Source: CAYWMP01 sp964459445
Lineage (GTDB): Bacteria > Desulfobacterota > DSM-4660 > Desulfatiglandales > HGW-15
NCBI GenBank assembly: GCA_964459445.1
Contig: CAYWMP010000053.1
Location: forward strand, 1-31,710
DNA length: 31,710 nucleotides
Direction: 5' to 3'
Shown: one piece after another, positions 22,728 through 31,481 of the stretch
Numbering within the stretch: position 1 is the first letter of the stretch
Layout: the number at the start of each line of letters is the position of its first letter
Made by a program: the position numbers and the translations under genes
The notes under the pieces: generated by a model
The model's database searches: none
Seen by the model: the letters and a program-made list of their open reading frames with translations, nothing else
What the model was told of the DNA's origin: nothing

Positions 22728-22774
22728 ACGTTACTGTCAGATGACAATGTCAAAGGCACATATTGTTTTGGAAC
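22656..22774 (+). repeat. Dispersed leader-hairpin element, copy 3
   Basis: GGGTCTTTAATGGCC, AAGCAAATGAGCCCCG, the hairpin, and a tail with GACAATGTCAAAGGC and ATTGTTTTGGAACC. The tail type matches copy 1. Confidence 0.65.
22693..22727 (+). terminator. Rho-independent-type hairpin of leader element copy 3
   Basis: GCCCCGTATCTC / GAGAGCGGGG around AAATC with a TTTTGTTT tract, 129 nt before the PLD-helicase start. Confidence 0.65.
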
Positions 22775-22855
22775 CAACGTCCATTTTTAAGAGGATGGGC
22801 AAAATCGAGAAATGCCAGTAATGATCAGGGGCGAGAATCAGAGGAGATGCCGCGC

Positions 22856-25800
22856 ATGACATCAACCAGTTTAAAAACATCTGGCATCTGGGACAACCAC
22901 CATCGTGGATCAATTGGTGAATTTCTCAAAGGGAAGATCCTCCAAGGCCCAGATCTCTCATTCGTCTCCGCTTATTTCACCATTTACGCTTATGCCGCCC
23001 TCAAGGACCAACTCAACCAGATCAATCATCTTCGGTTCCTGTTCGGAGAACCACAATTCATCCAATCACTTGACCCTGACAAAACAGAGAAAAAGACCTT
23101 CAGGATTGAGAACGACGCCCTTTTGCTATCCAACCGCCTTGAGCAGAAACGAGCCGCTAAGGAATGTTCAGATTGGTTGAAAGGTAAAGCTGATGTCAGA
23201 TCGATTATCAAGCCGGGCTTCCTTCACGGCAAGATGTACCACATGGACAACAATGGCGTTCAAGAAGCCATTNNNNNNNNNNNNCAACATCGAGCTTAAT
23301 CTGGAAGTTGACAGCACCAGAGATCGAAAAGACCTGAAGAATTGGTTCGACGAGGTTTGGAACGACAAAGACCTCGTTAAAGACGTCAAGGCTGAGGTCC
23401 TGAACTACCTCGCACAGCTATATGAAAATCATTCGCCGGAGTTCGTTTACTTCAAGACGCTCTTCCACATCTTTGAGAATTATTTGTCGGAGGCAGAACG
23501 TGGCGGCCTCCTCGACGAGAGGACCGGCTTCTTCGAATCCGACGTATGGGACATGCTCTATGAATTCCAAAAGGACGGCGTAAAGGGAACGATCAACAAG
23601 ATCTTGAAGCATCACGGTTGCATAATAGCAGACAGTGTTGGCTTGGGAAAAACGTTCGAAGCTTTGGCGGTCATCAAGTACTTTGAACTTCTCAACGGTC
23701 GCGTGCTCGTACTCTGCCCCAAAAGGCTGGAGGATAACTGGAAGGTCTACCGCGAAAACGATACACGCAATCCCCTCCTCAGGGATCGATTTGCGTTCAC
23801 TGTGCTGGCACACACCGATTTGGGGCGGGATGCTTATGAAACTCACAATTGGGGCAATTATGATCTCGTGGTCATTGATGAGTCTCACAACTTCCGTAAT
23901 AACGCACGGGGAAAAGCTCAGGAGGACGGCACTCGCAAGATTACGCGTTACGAGTTTCTGATGGAAAGGGTTCTTCAGACGGGCGTGGATACCAGAGTGC
24001 TGCTGCTCTCGGCAACCCCGGTGAACAACAGCCTCAAGGATTTACGAAACCAGTTCCTGCTGATCACACAGGATCAGGACAGGGCCTTCCACGAGTCGCT
24101 GGGCATCTACAGCATTGCCCAGGCGATGAAGAATGCGCAGACCCATTTCACCCAATGGGCGGACCCGAAGAAGAACCCTAAACGTAAGGTCAGCCGCCTG
24201 CTCGACGCCTTGGATTCCACATTCTTCAAGCTGCTTGACGAACTCACGATAGCAAGGTCCCGTCGCCACATCATCAGCTATTACGGGACCAGGCGTATGG
24301 GCGAATTCCCCAAAAGGCTCAAACCGATAGCCCTGCATCCGGCTACAGACATCAAGGGATACTTTCCGTCCTATGATGATCTTCATGCGGCTATCTCTGA
24401 ATACAAGCTGACCATCTTCAATCCGTCGGCTTATCTGGAAGACGACCATGTAAACCGTTACATAAAGGACGGCGAGCAGCTGATTCTTTTCAACGACCAG
24501 AAAAGCCGTGAGTCCTTTCTGATTGGCATGATGCGTACAAACTACCTGAAGCGACTCGAAAGCTCCGTGCACAGCTTCGAGNNNNNNNNNNGAAGAAGAG
24601 GCGGAGCTGCTGGAACGTCTGATGGTAGGCAAGAAGCTCCCGATCAAGCTGGAGCACCTTAAACGCAAGGAATGGAAAAAAGACCTCAGGAAGGACCGCA
24701 TGCAGCTAATTGCCATCCATGAGAAAGCTGCGGCCGTCACAGCGGACCGAGATGCCAAGCTTCAGGAGTTGAAACGTCTGATCCAGGACAAAATCAACAA
24801 CCCACTTAACGATGACAATCGAAAAGTGTTAGTGTTCACGGCCTTTTCCGACACCGCCCAATACCTCTTTGCAAACTTGAAGCACTGGGTGTTTAAGGAG
24901 ATGGGTCTGCACTGCGCGCTGGTTACCGGCACGGGCGATAACCGGACCACTTTCAAGCAGGTCGGCTATACCCGCCAGACCGATTTCATCTCCATCCTGA
25001 CCAACTTCTCACCCCGCTCCAAGCTCCGTGAGAAGATGTCGAACATGCATCAGGAGGGCGAGATCGACATCCTCATCGCCACCGACTGCATCTCCGAAGG
25101 CCAGAATCTCCAGGACTGCGATTACCTCATCAACTATGACATCCACTGGAACCCGGTGCGGATCATCCAGCGCTTCGGCAGAATCGACCGCCTTGGCAGC
25201 ACCAACAGGCAAATTCAACTCGTCAACTTCTGGCCCACTGACGACCTGAACAAATATATCAACCTCAAAGACCGCGTCGAAGCGCGGATGGCGATGGTGG
25301 ACCTTGCTGCCAGCGGTGCGGACAACCTTCTCGATCCCGATCAACTCGAAGCCTTGGTTGCTGAAGAACTGACCTATCGTGAGAAGCAGCTCATCCGGCT
25401 CAGAGACGAGGTGATCGATCTGGAGGAGATGGATGACAACGTTTCACTCAGTGAATTCACGCTCGACGATTTCCGGGTTGAGCTTATGAATTTTCTGAGC
25501 AGCAACCGCAAACAACTGGAGGAAGCCCCGCTGGGCCTCTATGCTGTGACACCGACGCTTGATGAAATGAAGGGCGCGACATTGTTTGACAAGAACTGGC
25601 ACGAGATCGTGAAGCCCGGTGTGATATTCTGTTTGCGGCACAAAAATCCGCCGCAGGAGAAACGCTCCTCCAACGTTAATCCGTTGGGGCGGTATTACCT
25701 GCTCTATATCCGCTATGATGGCACCGTCCGCTTCACCTTTACTCAAGCAAAGAATACCCTTTCAATGTTCCAGAAGCTCAGTGTCGGGAAGGCCGTGCCC

Positions 25801-26043
25801 TATCAGGCGCTCTGCGACCTGTTTGATCGGGAGACGGAAAATGGAGCGAAGATGGAGAAGTACGGCGATTTACTGGCCAAGGCTGTCAACGCTATCGTCC
25901 GCACGTTCCAGAAACGGGCGGCAGCCGGGCTGCAGTCCGGCCGCGATTTTGTGATCCCCGACAAACGGGAGCAGGCTACGGAGTCATCTGATTTCGAACT
26001 CATCACCTGGCTTGTAATTAAATCAGGGGAAACTGATGGCTGA
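22856..26043 (+). CDS. PLD-nuclease / SNF2-like helicase fusion protein (two assembly gaps)
   Basis: One long gene is interrupted by N runs at 23273-23284 and 24582-24591. Residues ~1-139 form a phospholipase D-type nuclease domain with an exact HxKx4D motif, HGKMYHMD (H124, K126, D131). After the first gap comes a superfamily 2 helicase with ADSVGLGKT (Walker A), VVIDESHNF (DESH box) and LLLSATPVNN (motif III). After the second gap comes the helicase C-terminal half with VFTAFSDTAQYL, ATDCISEGQNL and QRFGRIDRLGS (motif VI), then a ~250-residue C-terminal extension. It is likely an ATP-dependent DNA translocase/nuclease, the restriction arm of a defence system. The ATG at 22856 is chosen because GAGGAG lies 9 nt upstream. 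Its stop overlaps the next start by 8 nt. Reading frames on either side of each gap disagree, so the true gap lengths differ from the N counts. Confidence 0.85.
23273..23284. other. Assembly gap (12 N)
   Basis: The flanks read ...GVQEAI and NIELNLEVDS in different frames. If the gene is intact, the true gap length is 2 modulo 3. The missing piece should include the conserved Gly-Ser-Asn segment that follows an HKD motif. Confidence 0.95.
24582..24591. other. Assembly gap (10 N)
   Basis: The flanks read ...SSVHSFE and EEEAELLERLMVGK-like sequence in different frames. An intact gene needs a gap length divisible by 3. Confidence 0.95.
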
Positions 26044-27532
26044 TCTCAAAGCTCTGATAAAACAGGGTGAAGGCATTTCCGTTGAATTCAAGGAATGTCG
26101 GCGCACCCTTAACCTGGATGTATATAAGACTGTCTGCGCGTTCCTCAACCGTCACGGCGGAACCCTGTTGCTTGGGGTTAGTGATACCGGTGAAATGACG
26201 GGTGTTGATCCCGACTGTGTTGAGCAGATTAAAAAAGACTTTGTAACGGCCATAAACAATCCACAGAAACTCCATCCTCCTGCCTATTTGTCAAACGATG
26301 AGGTTGAGGTAGAAGGAAAGATGATCCTGCGCATTTATGTGCCGGAGAGCTCCCAGGTCCACCGCTGTAATGGGCGAATCTATGATCGCAATGAAGACGG
26401 CGATCTCGATATCACCGATCACACCCGACTGGTTGCTGAGCTTTACCACCGGAAACAGACCACCTATTCGGAAAACAAGATTTATCAGTATGTCACGCTG
26501 AAAGATTTGCGAAACGATCTGATTGACAAATGTCGGAAGCTTGCAGGCGTCTGGCGGGACGGACATCCATGGCTTGGCATGGACGATGTGGAGCTGATCA
26601 AGAGCGCCCAGCTCTACCAGACTGACCCTGAAACGGGCAAAAGCGGTGTCACCTTGGCAGGTATACTTCTGCTGGGCAAGGACAGCGTGATTTTATCCGC
26701 TGTTCCCCATCACCGCACCGACCTTATTCTGCGCAAAGTCAACCTGGATCGTTATGATGACCGGGACCTCGTTAGGACCAACCTGATTGAAAGTTACGAG
26801 CGCATCATCGCATTTATCCAGAAGCATCTGCCCGACCCATTCTATCTGGAGGGCATTGAGCGCATCAGTATCCGAGATACCATTTTCCGCGAAGTGGCGT
26901 CCAACATTTTAATTCACCGGGAGTACCGCAATGCCTTCCCGGCCAAGCTGATCATTGAATACGGACAAGTGCGCACCGAAAACAGCAATAAACCCCACGG
27001 CTTCGGCGTACTGAATCCGGACACATTCACGCCTTTTCCAAAGAATCCCGTCATCGGGGCTTTTTTCCGGGAGATCCACCGGGCGGACGAACTGGGTTCC
27101 GGTATGCGTAAGATGATGAGATACGGCAAATCCTATGGCGACGCTGACCCCGAGATGATTGAGGGAGATGTGTTCAGAATTGTCGTGAAAGTACCGGAAT
27201 TTGGGAGGATTGAAACGAAAGGAGAGGCCACTATTCAAGTTACGGGTGAAGTCAGCCCCGAAGTTACCCCCGAAGTTACCCCCGAAGTCAGCCCCGAAGT
27301 TACCCCCGAAGTCAGAAAGATGCTTTCAATCATGGCCGGTGAAATGACACGAGGAGAAATCCAGGAAAAACTGAGGCTTAGGGATGAAAAACACTTTCGA
27401 GAAAACTACCAGCAAGTCGGCGTTAAGCTGGGCTTGATCGAAATGACCATCCCCGACAAACCCAGAAGCCGCCTCCAGAAATACCGGCTGACCGATGCGG
27501 GGAAACATTTGCTGAAGGCTATGCAGGAATAG
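26036..27532 (+). CDS. AlbA_2 / GHKL-type ATP-binding protein with winged-helix tail
   Basis: This 498-residue protein of the 'putative DNA-binding domain' AlbA_2 (Schlafen AAA_4) class has the N-terminal domain at ~1-120, with EGISVEFKECRR and GGTLLLGVSDTGEMTG. A middle domain follows, then an HATPase_c_4-like region with FREVASNILIHREYR and HRADELGSGMRKM (~280-360). The C-terminus holds five 4-residue repeats (SPEV/TPEV) and a winged-helix-like segment ending YRLTDAGKHLLKAMQE. Such proteins are thought to be DNA-binding regulators or accessory factors of defence operons. It overlaps the helicase stop by 8 nt and is followed after 39 nt by the methyltransferase, so it is in one operon with both. 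AGGGGAA lies 7 nt before the ATG. Confidence 0.85.
   Translation: MADLKALIKQGEGISVEFKECRRTLNLDVYKTVCAFLNRHGGTLLLGVSDTGEMTGVDPDCVEQIKKDFVTAINNPQKLHPPAYLSNDEVEVEGKMILRIYVPESSQVHRCNGRIYDRNEDGDLDITDHTRLVAELYHRKQTTYSENKIYQYVTLKDLRNDLIDKCRKLAGVWRDGHPWLGMDDVELIKSAQLYQTDPETGKSGVTLAGILLLGKDSVILSAVPHHRTDLILRKVNLDRYDDRDLVRTNLIESYERIIAFIQKHLPDPFYLEGIERISIRDTIFREVASNILIHREYRNAFPAKLIIEYGQVRTENSNKPHGFGVLNPDTFTPFPKNPVIGAFFREIHRADELGSGMRKMMRYGKSYGDADPEMIEGDVFRIVVKVPEFGRIETKGEATIQVTGEVSPEVTPEVTPEVSPEVTPEVRKMLSIMAGEMTRGEIQEKLRLRDEKHFRENYQQVGVKLGLIEMTIPDKPRSRLQKYRLTDAGKHLLKAMQE
27251..27310 (+). repeat. In-frame 12-nt tandem repeat, five units
   Basis: Five units of GT(C/T)A(G/C)CCCCGAA encode SPEV or TPEV. Copy-number change would lengthen or shorten the linker without breaking the reading frame. 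Confidence 0.9.
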
Positions 27533-27571
27533 TGGAAGGATAAAAATGGAACTGAAAACACAGTTACAACC

Positions 27572-27898
27572 ATGAACACAGACACAAGAAAACAGATCGA
27601 AACAGCGCTTCGGGCCTTTTCCGGTTCCGACCTGCGCCCCGTGTCCATTGGTCTACTCAACAGCCTGGATTACCAGAGTGAGAAGACCCTCGATCTTGGC
27701 AATACACCGGACGCCTTTCTTTCCGAATTCGACAAGCGTGACCGGAAATTCCGCAAGGACAAGGCCCTGTTCGAGCGCTGGAAGTTAGTCGAATTCCTGT
27801 TTCAGATTACGGATGACGAGGTGCGCAGGGTGCGCTATTTGATTCCGGTTATGATCACAGAAACTACCAGTCCTATCTGTTCTTCGCCCTCGACCTGA
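27572..27898 (+). pseudogene. N-terminal part of the Eco57I-type methyltransferase, before the frameshift
   Basis: The frame opens MNTDTRKQIETALRAFSGS and ends out of frame after FQITDDEVRR. From about 27832 the next frame continues naturally with ALFDSGYDHRNYQSYLFF, so one base is missing (or two added) near 27816-27832. The reported C-terminus of this frame (VRYLIPVMI...) is therefore not real protein. The N-terminal ~90 residues are helical with charged FDKRDRKFRKDKALFERWK. The ATG follows an A-rich stretch, without a clear ribosome binding site. Confidence 0.75.
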
Positions 27899-27954
27899 AG
27901 AAGAACCATTACACACGCACCCAGCTCGCAGACATCACGCGTGAGATTAATCTG

Positions 27955-30948
27955 ATGTTCGACATGCCCGCCGTGCTGCTCATGCGTCACAACGGCGCGC
28001 TGACGTTTTCGATCATTGACCGACGGCTGCACAAAAAAGATCAAAGCCGCGATGTGTTGGAAAAGGTCAAGTTGATCAAAGACATCCGCCATCAGGATCC
28101 GCATCGCGCACACATCGAAATCCTGCATGACCTCTCATTCCATACGCTGATGGCGAAGCACGAGTGCCGGGATTTCAAGCAGCTTCACGAGGCATGGCGT
28201 ACCACGCTCGACACCAACGAACTGAATAAGAAGTTCTACCGGGAGCTTGCGGACTGGTACTTTTGGGCACTGGATCATGCGGAATTCCCCGCTGATGTTG
28301 AGAAGGACGCGACCACACGGAACGCGACCAACGTCATTCGGTTACTCACGCGGTTGATCTTCTGCTGGTTTCTCAAGGAAAAGGGCCTGATACCAGCTGA
28401 ACTATTCAGCGAACGCAAACTAGCTACCGCCCTCAAGTCTCTGAAAGATGACGACAGCACATTCTACCGGGCCATTCTTCAAAATCTGTTCTTCGGCACA
28501 CTCAATCAACGCATGAATACCGGCGGCCGAGAAAACCGGAAATTCACAAGTGACGGCTCCTTCCACGAGCGAAAGGACGAGTATGGCGTCAAGAACTTGT
28601 ACCGCTATCAGAAGCTGTTCGCCATTACCGAAGAAGAAGCGGTCAACCTGTTTTCCGGTATTCCATTCCTGAATGGTGGACTTTTCGACTGCCTTGATAA
28701 AGAAGATGACTCCGGCAAGGTCATCTACGTTGATGGTTTTACCCGCAATGCACGGAAGCAACCCAAAGTCCCCAACTTTCTTTTCTTCTCCGATTATCAG
28801 ACCCTCGACCTCAGCGATGCTTACGGCGACAAGAAGAAAAAGAAGGAGAAGGTCCGGGGCCTGATCAACCTGCTGGACAGCTACAAGTTCACCGTTACCG
28901 AGAACACACCGATCGAAGAGGAAATTGCCCTCGACCCCGAACTGCTCGGAAAGGTTTTTGAGAATCTCCTGGCCAGTTACAACCCCGAAACCGGCACCAC
29001 CGCCCGCAAACAGACCGGATCTTTCTACACGCCCCGCGAGATCGTCAACTACATGGTAGACGAATCGCTGATCGCGTGCCTGGAAGGCCAATTGAAGGCT
29101 AAGGTGCCGAAGCTCTCGAAGATGAAGGAACTCCAAAACCTGTTGCGGGAAGTCTTTGCCTACACAGAGAAAGTCCATCCCTTCGATGAAGAGGAGGTCG
29201 AAGCCCTCATCGACGCCATTGACACGTGCAAGATCCTCGACCCCGCCTGCGGTTCCGGCGCATTCCCGATGGGCATTCTGCACAAGCTCGTGTTCATCCT
29301 CGGCAAGCTCGATCCACAAAATGAACGCTGGAAGCAGAAGCAAATCACGAAGGCTGAACAGATCTCGGATGTGTCAGCGCGTGAGATTGCTGTCAGCGCT
29401 ATTGAGAAAGACTTTGAGACGAATGATCTTGATTACGGGCGCAAGCTTTATCTGATTGAGAACTGCATCCACGGCGTGGACATCCAGCCCATCGCCATCC
29501 AGATCTCGAAACTGCGCTTCTTCGTCTCGCTTATCTGTGACCAACGCACCAACAAGAACAAGGCCCAGAATTGTGGCGTCAGCCCGCTGCCGAACCTGGA
29601 GACCAAATTCGTTGCCGCCAATACACTTGTTTCCTTGGACCGAGGGACGGGTCAATTGCTACTGACTGATCGCCGCCTGCCTAAACTGGAGAGGGATCTG
29701 GCAGCTGTGCGTCACAAACATTTCGCCGCCCAGCGCAGGCGGGATAAGCTCGCCTTGCAGCAGAGCGATGCTGAGATTCGCAAAGAAATAGCTGGCATAC
29801 TTGCTGGTCGCGGCATGAGCGGTGAGGCCTCTCACCGGCTCGCCGCATGGGACCCGTATGATCAGAACGTTTCCGCGCAGTTCTTTGATCCGGAGTGGAT
29901 GTACGGAATCCCTGGGGGCTTCGATATTGTCATAGGCAATCCGCCATACCTCAGAATTCAAGGCATAACGAACAGTACGCCACAACTGGCATTGGAGTAC
30001 AAGAGGGCTTTTCGCTCCGCCACTGGCCGTTTTGATCTCTACTGTCTATTTCTCGAAGCCGGGCTCGCCTTCTTGAATCCCAAGGGCATTGTGAATTACA
30101 TCATGCCTCTTAAATGGACAAATAGTGATTTTGGGAAAGGACTCCGAAGTATTGCTTCAGACGGCAAGCATGCATTACGAGTGATTTCCTTGGATGCCTT
30201 GCAGGTTTTCACCGCCTCCACCTATTCATCCCTTGTCTGGTTCTCCAAATCACCGGTTGATAAGTTAACATATGCCGAGGTGCCAGAAAACATAGCCGAT
30301 ATCTACTCGCTTAAACGATGGTTGGTCTCCAGGTCCATTGCCGATTCCGTTCAGATCACTTCTTCAAGACTGTCTACAAAAGCATGGGTGTTAACAGGCG
30401 CGGCGGGGTCCACTTGTATTTCTGATCTGCTAGACAAACTGGCTCGACAACCATTGACAGTTAAGAGTGTCTTCAAAGGCATAAGCCAAGGTGTCGTTTC
30501 GATTGGGGACAAGATTTACCTTCTCAAAGGGTGTATCACTGGCGACATCTTTGTGGGTTACTCTGAGCAGACAGCTTCTAACGTTGAACTTGAAGGTCAG
30601 TTGATGAAACCCTTACTCAAGGGAGATGATGTCAAGAGATATCGCCCCCTTAAGACATCCCATCACGTGTTGTATCCTCATTACGAAAATGATGGCAAAA
30701 CCCATCCTATTCCAGAAGATGTCTTCAAGGCTAGATACCCGCTTGCATATGCCTACCTGAAACCCTTTCAGCCGCAACTAACTCAGAAGAAGATTAAGTA
30801 TAAGACCAACCCAACGTATTGGTATAGTTTGCATCGTTCGAGGCAAATGTCCATGTTTGAGCAGACAAAGATCATCACACCTGAAATCTCTCTTGGCACA
30901 AATATGACTCTGGATACCGATAACCTCTACCATAACACCAAGTGTTAG
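27955..30948 (+). CDS. Eco57I-type class I DNA adenine methyltransferase, core
   Basis: Homologous reading continues back to ~27832; 27955 is only the first ATG in this frame. A ~360-residue N-terminal helical region (for example HEAWRTTLDTNELNKKFYRELADWYFW) precedes a class I DNA methyltransferase domain. That domain has FENLLASYNPETG, QTGSFYTPREIVNYM, motif I DPACGSGAFP (29239-29268) and motif IV IGNPPYL (NPPY at 29938-29949), the N6-adenine signature. After ~30200 comes a target-recognition-type region (LKGDDVKRYRPL, TNPTYWYSLHRSRQM, EISLGTNMTLDTD). No PD-(D/E)xK or other nuclease motif is seen in this protein, which fits a division of labour with the PLD-helicase. The frame ends at a TAG (30946-30948), where translation would continue naturally into the next open stretch. 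Confidence 0.85.
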   Translation: MFDMPAVLLMRHNGALTFSIIDRRLHKKDQSRDVLEKVKLIKDIRHQDPHRAHIEILHDLSFHTLMAKHECRDFKQLHEAWRTTLDTNELNKKFYRELADWYFWALDHAEFPADVEKDATTRNATNVIRLLTRLIFCWFLKEKGLIPAELFSERKLATALKSLKDDDSTFYRAILQNLFFGTLNQRMNTGGRENRKFTSDGSFHERKDEYGVKNLYRYQKLFAITEEEAVNLFSGIPFLNGGLFDCLDKEDDSGKVIYVDGFTRNARKQPKVPNFLFFSDYQTLDLSDAYGDKKKKKEKVRGLINLLDSYKFTVTENTPIEEEIALDPELLGKVFENLLASYNPETGTTARKQTGSFYTPREIVNYMVDESLIACLEGQLKAKVPKLSKMKELQNLLREVFAYTEKVHPFDEEEVEALIDAIDTCKILDPACGSGAFPMGILHKLVFILGKLDPQNERWKQKQITKAEQISDVSAREIAVSAIEKDFETNDLDYGRKLYLIENCIHGVDIQPIAIQISKLRFFVSLICDQRTNKNKAQNCGVSPLPNLETKFVAANTLVSLDRGTGQLLLTDRRLPKLERDLAAVRHKHFAAQRRRDKLALQQSDAEIRKEIAGILAGRGMSGEASHRLAAWDPYDQNVSAQFFDPEWMYGIPGGFDIVIGNPPYLRIQGITNSTPQLALEYKRAFRSATGRFDLYCLFLEAGLAFLNPKGIVNYIMPLKWTNSDFGKGLRSIASDGKHALRVISLDALQVFTASTYSSLVWFSKSPVDKLTYAEVPENIADIYSLKRWLVSRSIADSVQITSSRLSTKAWVLTGAAGSTCISDLLDKLARQPLTVKSVFKGISQGVVSIGDKIYLLKGCITGDIFVGYSEQTASNVELEGQLMKPLLKGDDVKRYRPLKTSHHVLYPHYENDGKTHPIPEDVFKARYPLAYAYLKPFQPQLTQKKIKYKTNPTYWYSLHRSRQMSMFEQTKIITPEISLGTNMTLDTDNLYHNTKC

Positions 30949-31290
30949 AGTCTGGTGAAGAACAGCACTATCGCTGAAGACTACAAGTTTTGGCTGGCCA
31001 TTTTGAACTCTTCTCTGATGTGGTTCTTCCTTAATTCCACTGGCTATGTTTTGCGGGGGGGATTTTTCACCTTCAAGACTAAGTACCTGGAACCATTTCC
31101 CTTGCCGAAGTTGGCGAACACAAACGATCAGCAACCCCTTGTTGCGTTAGCAGATGAAATACTGTCGCTGAAGAAGAAGGATGAGGATGCGAATGTCTCG
31201 CAACAGGAATCACAAATAGACCAGATTGTCTACCAGCTTTACGACCTCACACCGGATGAAATCGCCATCGTGGAGGGTCAGAAAGGATGA
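30949..31290 (+). pseudogene. C-terminal part of the methyltransferase, after the TAG
   Basis: This is the same reading frame as the core, directly after TAG. The sequence SLVKNSTIAEDYKFWLAILN...LMWFFLNSTGYVLRGG is typical of the end of Eco57I/TaqI-type specificity domains, followed by FTFKTKYLEPFPLP and a helical tail to the TGA at 31288-31290. A single base change of a Tyr or Gln codon would produce the TAG. It is either a nonsense mutation or an assembly error. Confidence 0.8.
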
Positions 31291-31481
31291 ATGCCGGTAC
31301 CCCCGCAACCAAGTTGGTTAACTCGGCGTAACGCCTGTAGAAGCAGAATGCCGACCTTAAAAAGGGGACCCCTAGTTAAAAAGTAAAAAGGGCACGACCA
31401 CAAATATTTAAATTCATGTTTGTTTATTGTTTTACCAGGGAGTAGAAAAACATAGCCCCACCCCTTTAAAACGTCTTTGGC
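31291..31481. other. Spacer after the operon
   Basis: A GGCGTAACGCC mini-hairpin near 31327 and a GGGGACCCCTAGTTAAAAAG motif (~31364) are seen. No gene is supported. Confidence 0.4.

Larger units (their letters stand above)
22220..22855. other. 636-nt spacer before the restriction-like operon
   Basis: The spacer holds a reverse-strand protein remnant (22236-22403), the short repeat shared with 1330-1356 (22462-22488), a strong promoter (22543-22570), a tiny AT-rich leader, and the leader-hairpin copy 3. No intact gene is supported. Confidence 0.5.

Noticed and set aside
24042..24758. 238-codon reverse frame spanning the second N gap
   Set aside because: It is antisense to helicase motifs and crosses unknown bases.
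27251..27310. CRISPR-like array
   Set aside because: Units are 12 nt, contiguous without spacers and in the reading frame of a protein.
28420..29343. 307-codon open frame on the reverse strand inside the methyltransferase gene
   Set aside because: It is antisense to clear methyltransferase motifs (DPACGSGAF), its protein is low-complexity and family-free, and it has no independent ribosome binding site. It is a codon-bias shadow.
30946..30948. TAG read as pyrrolysine in the methyltransferase
   Set aside because: Some anaerobic Deltaproteobacteria do use pyrrolysine, but it is confined mainly to methylamine methyltransferases. No pyl genes or MttB are in the window, and the same gene also has a frameshift. 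A mutation or assembly error is simpler.
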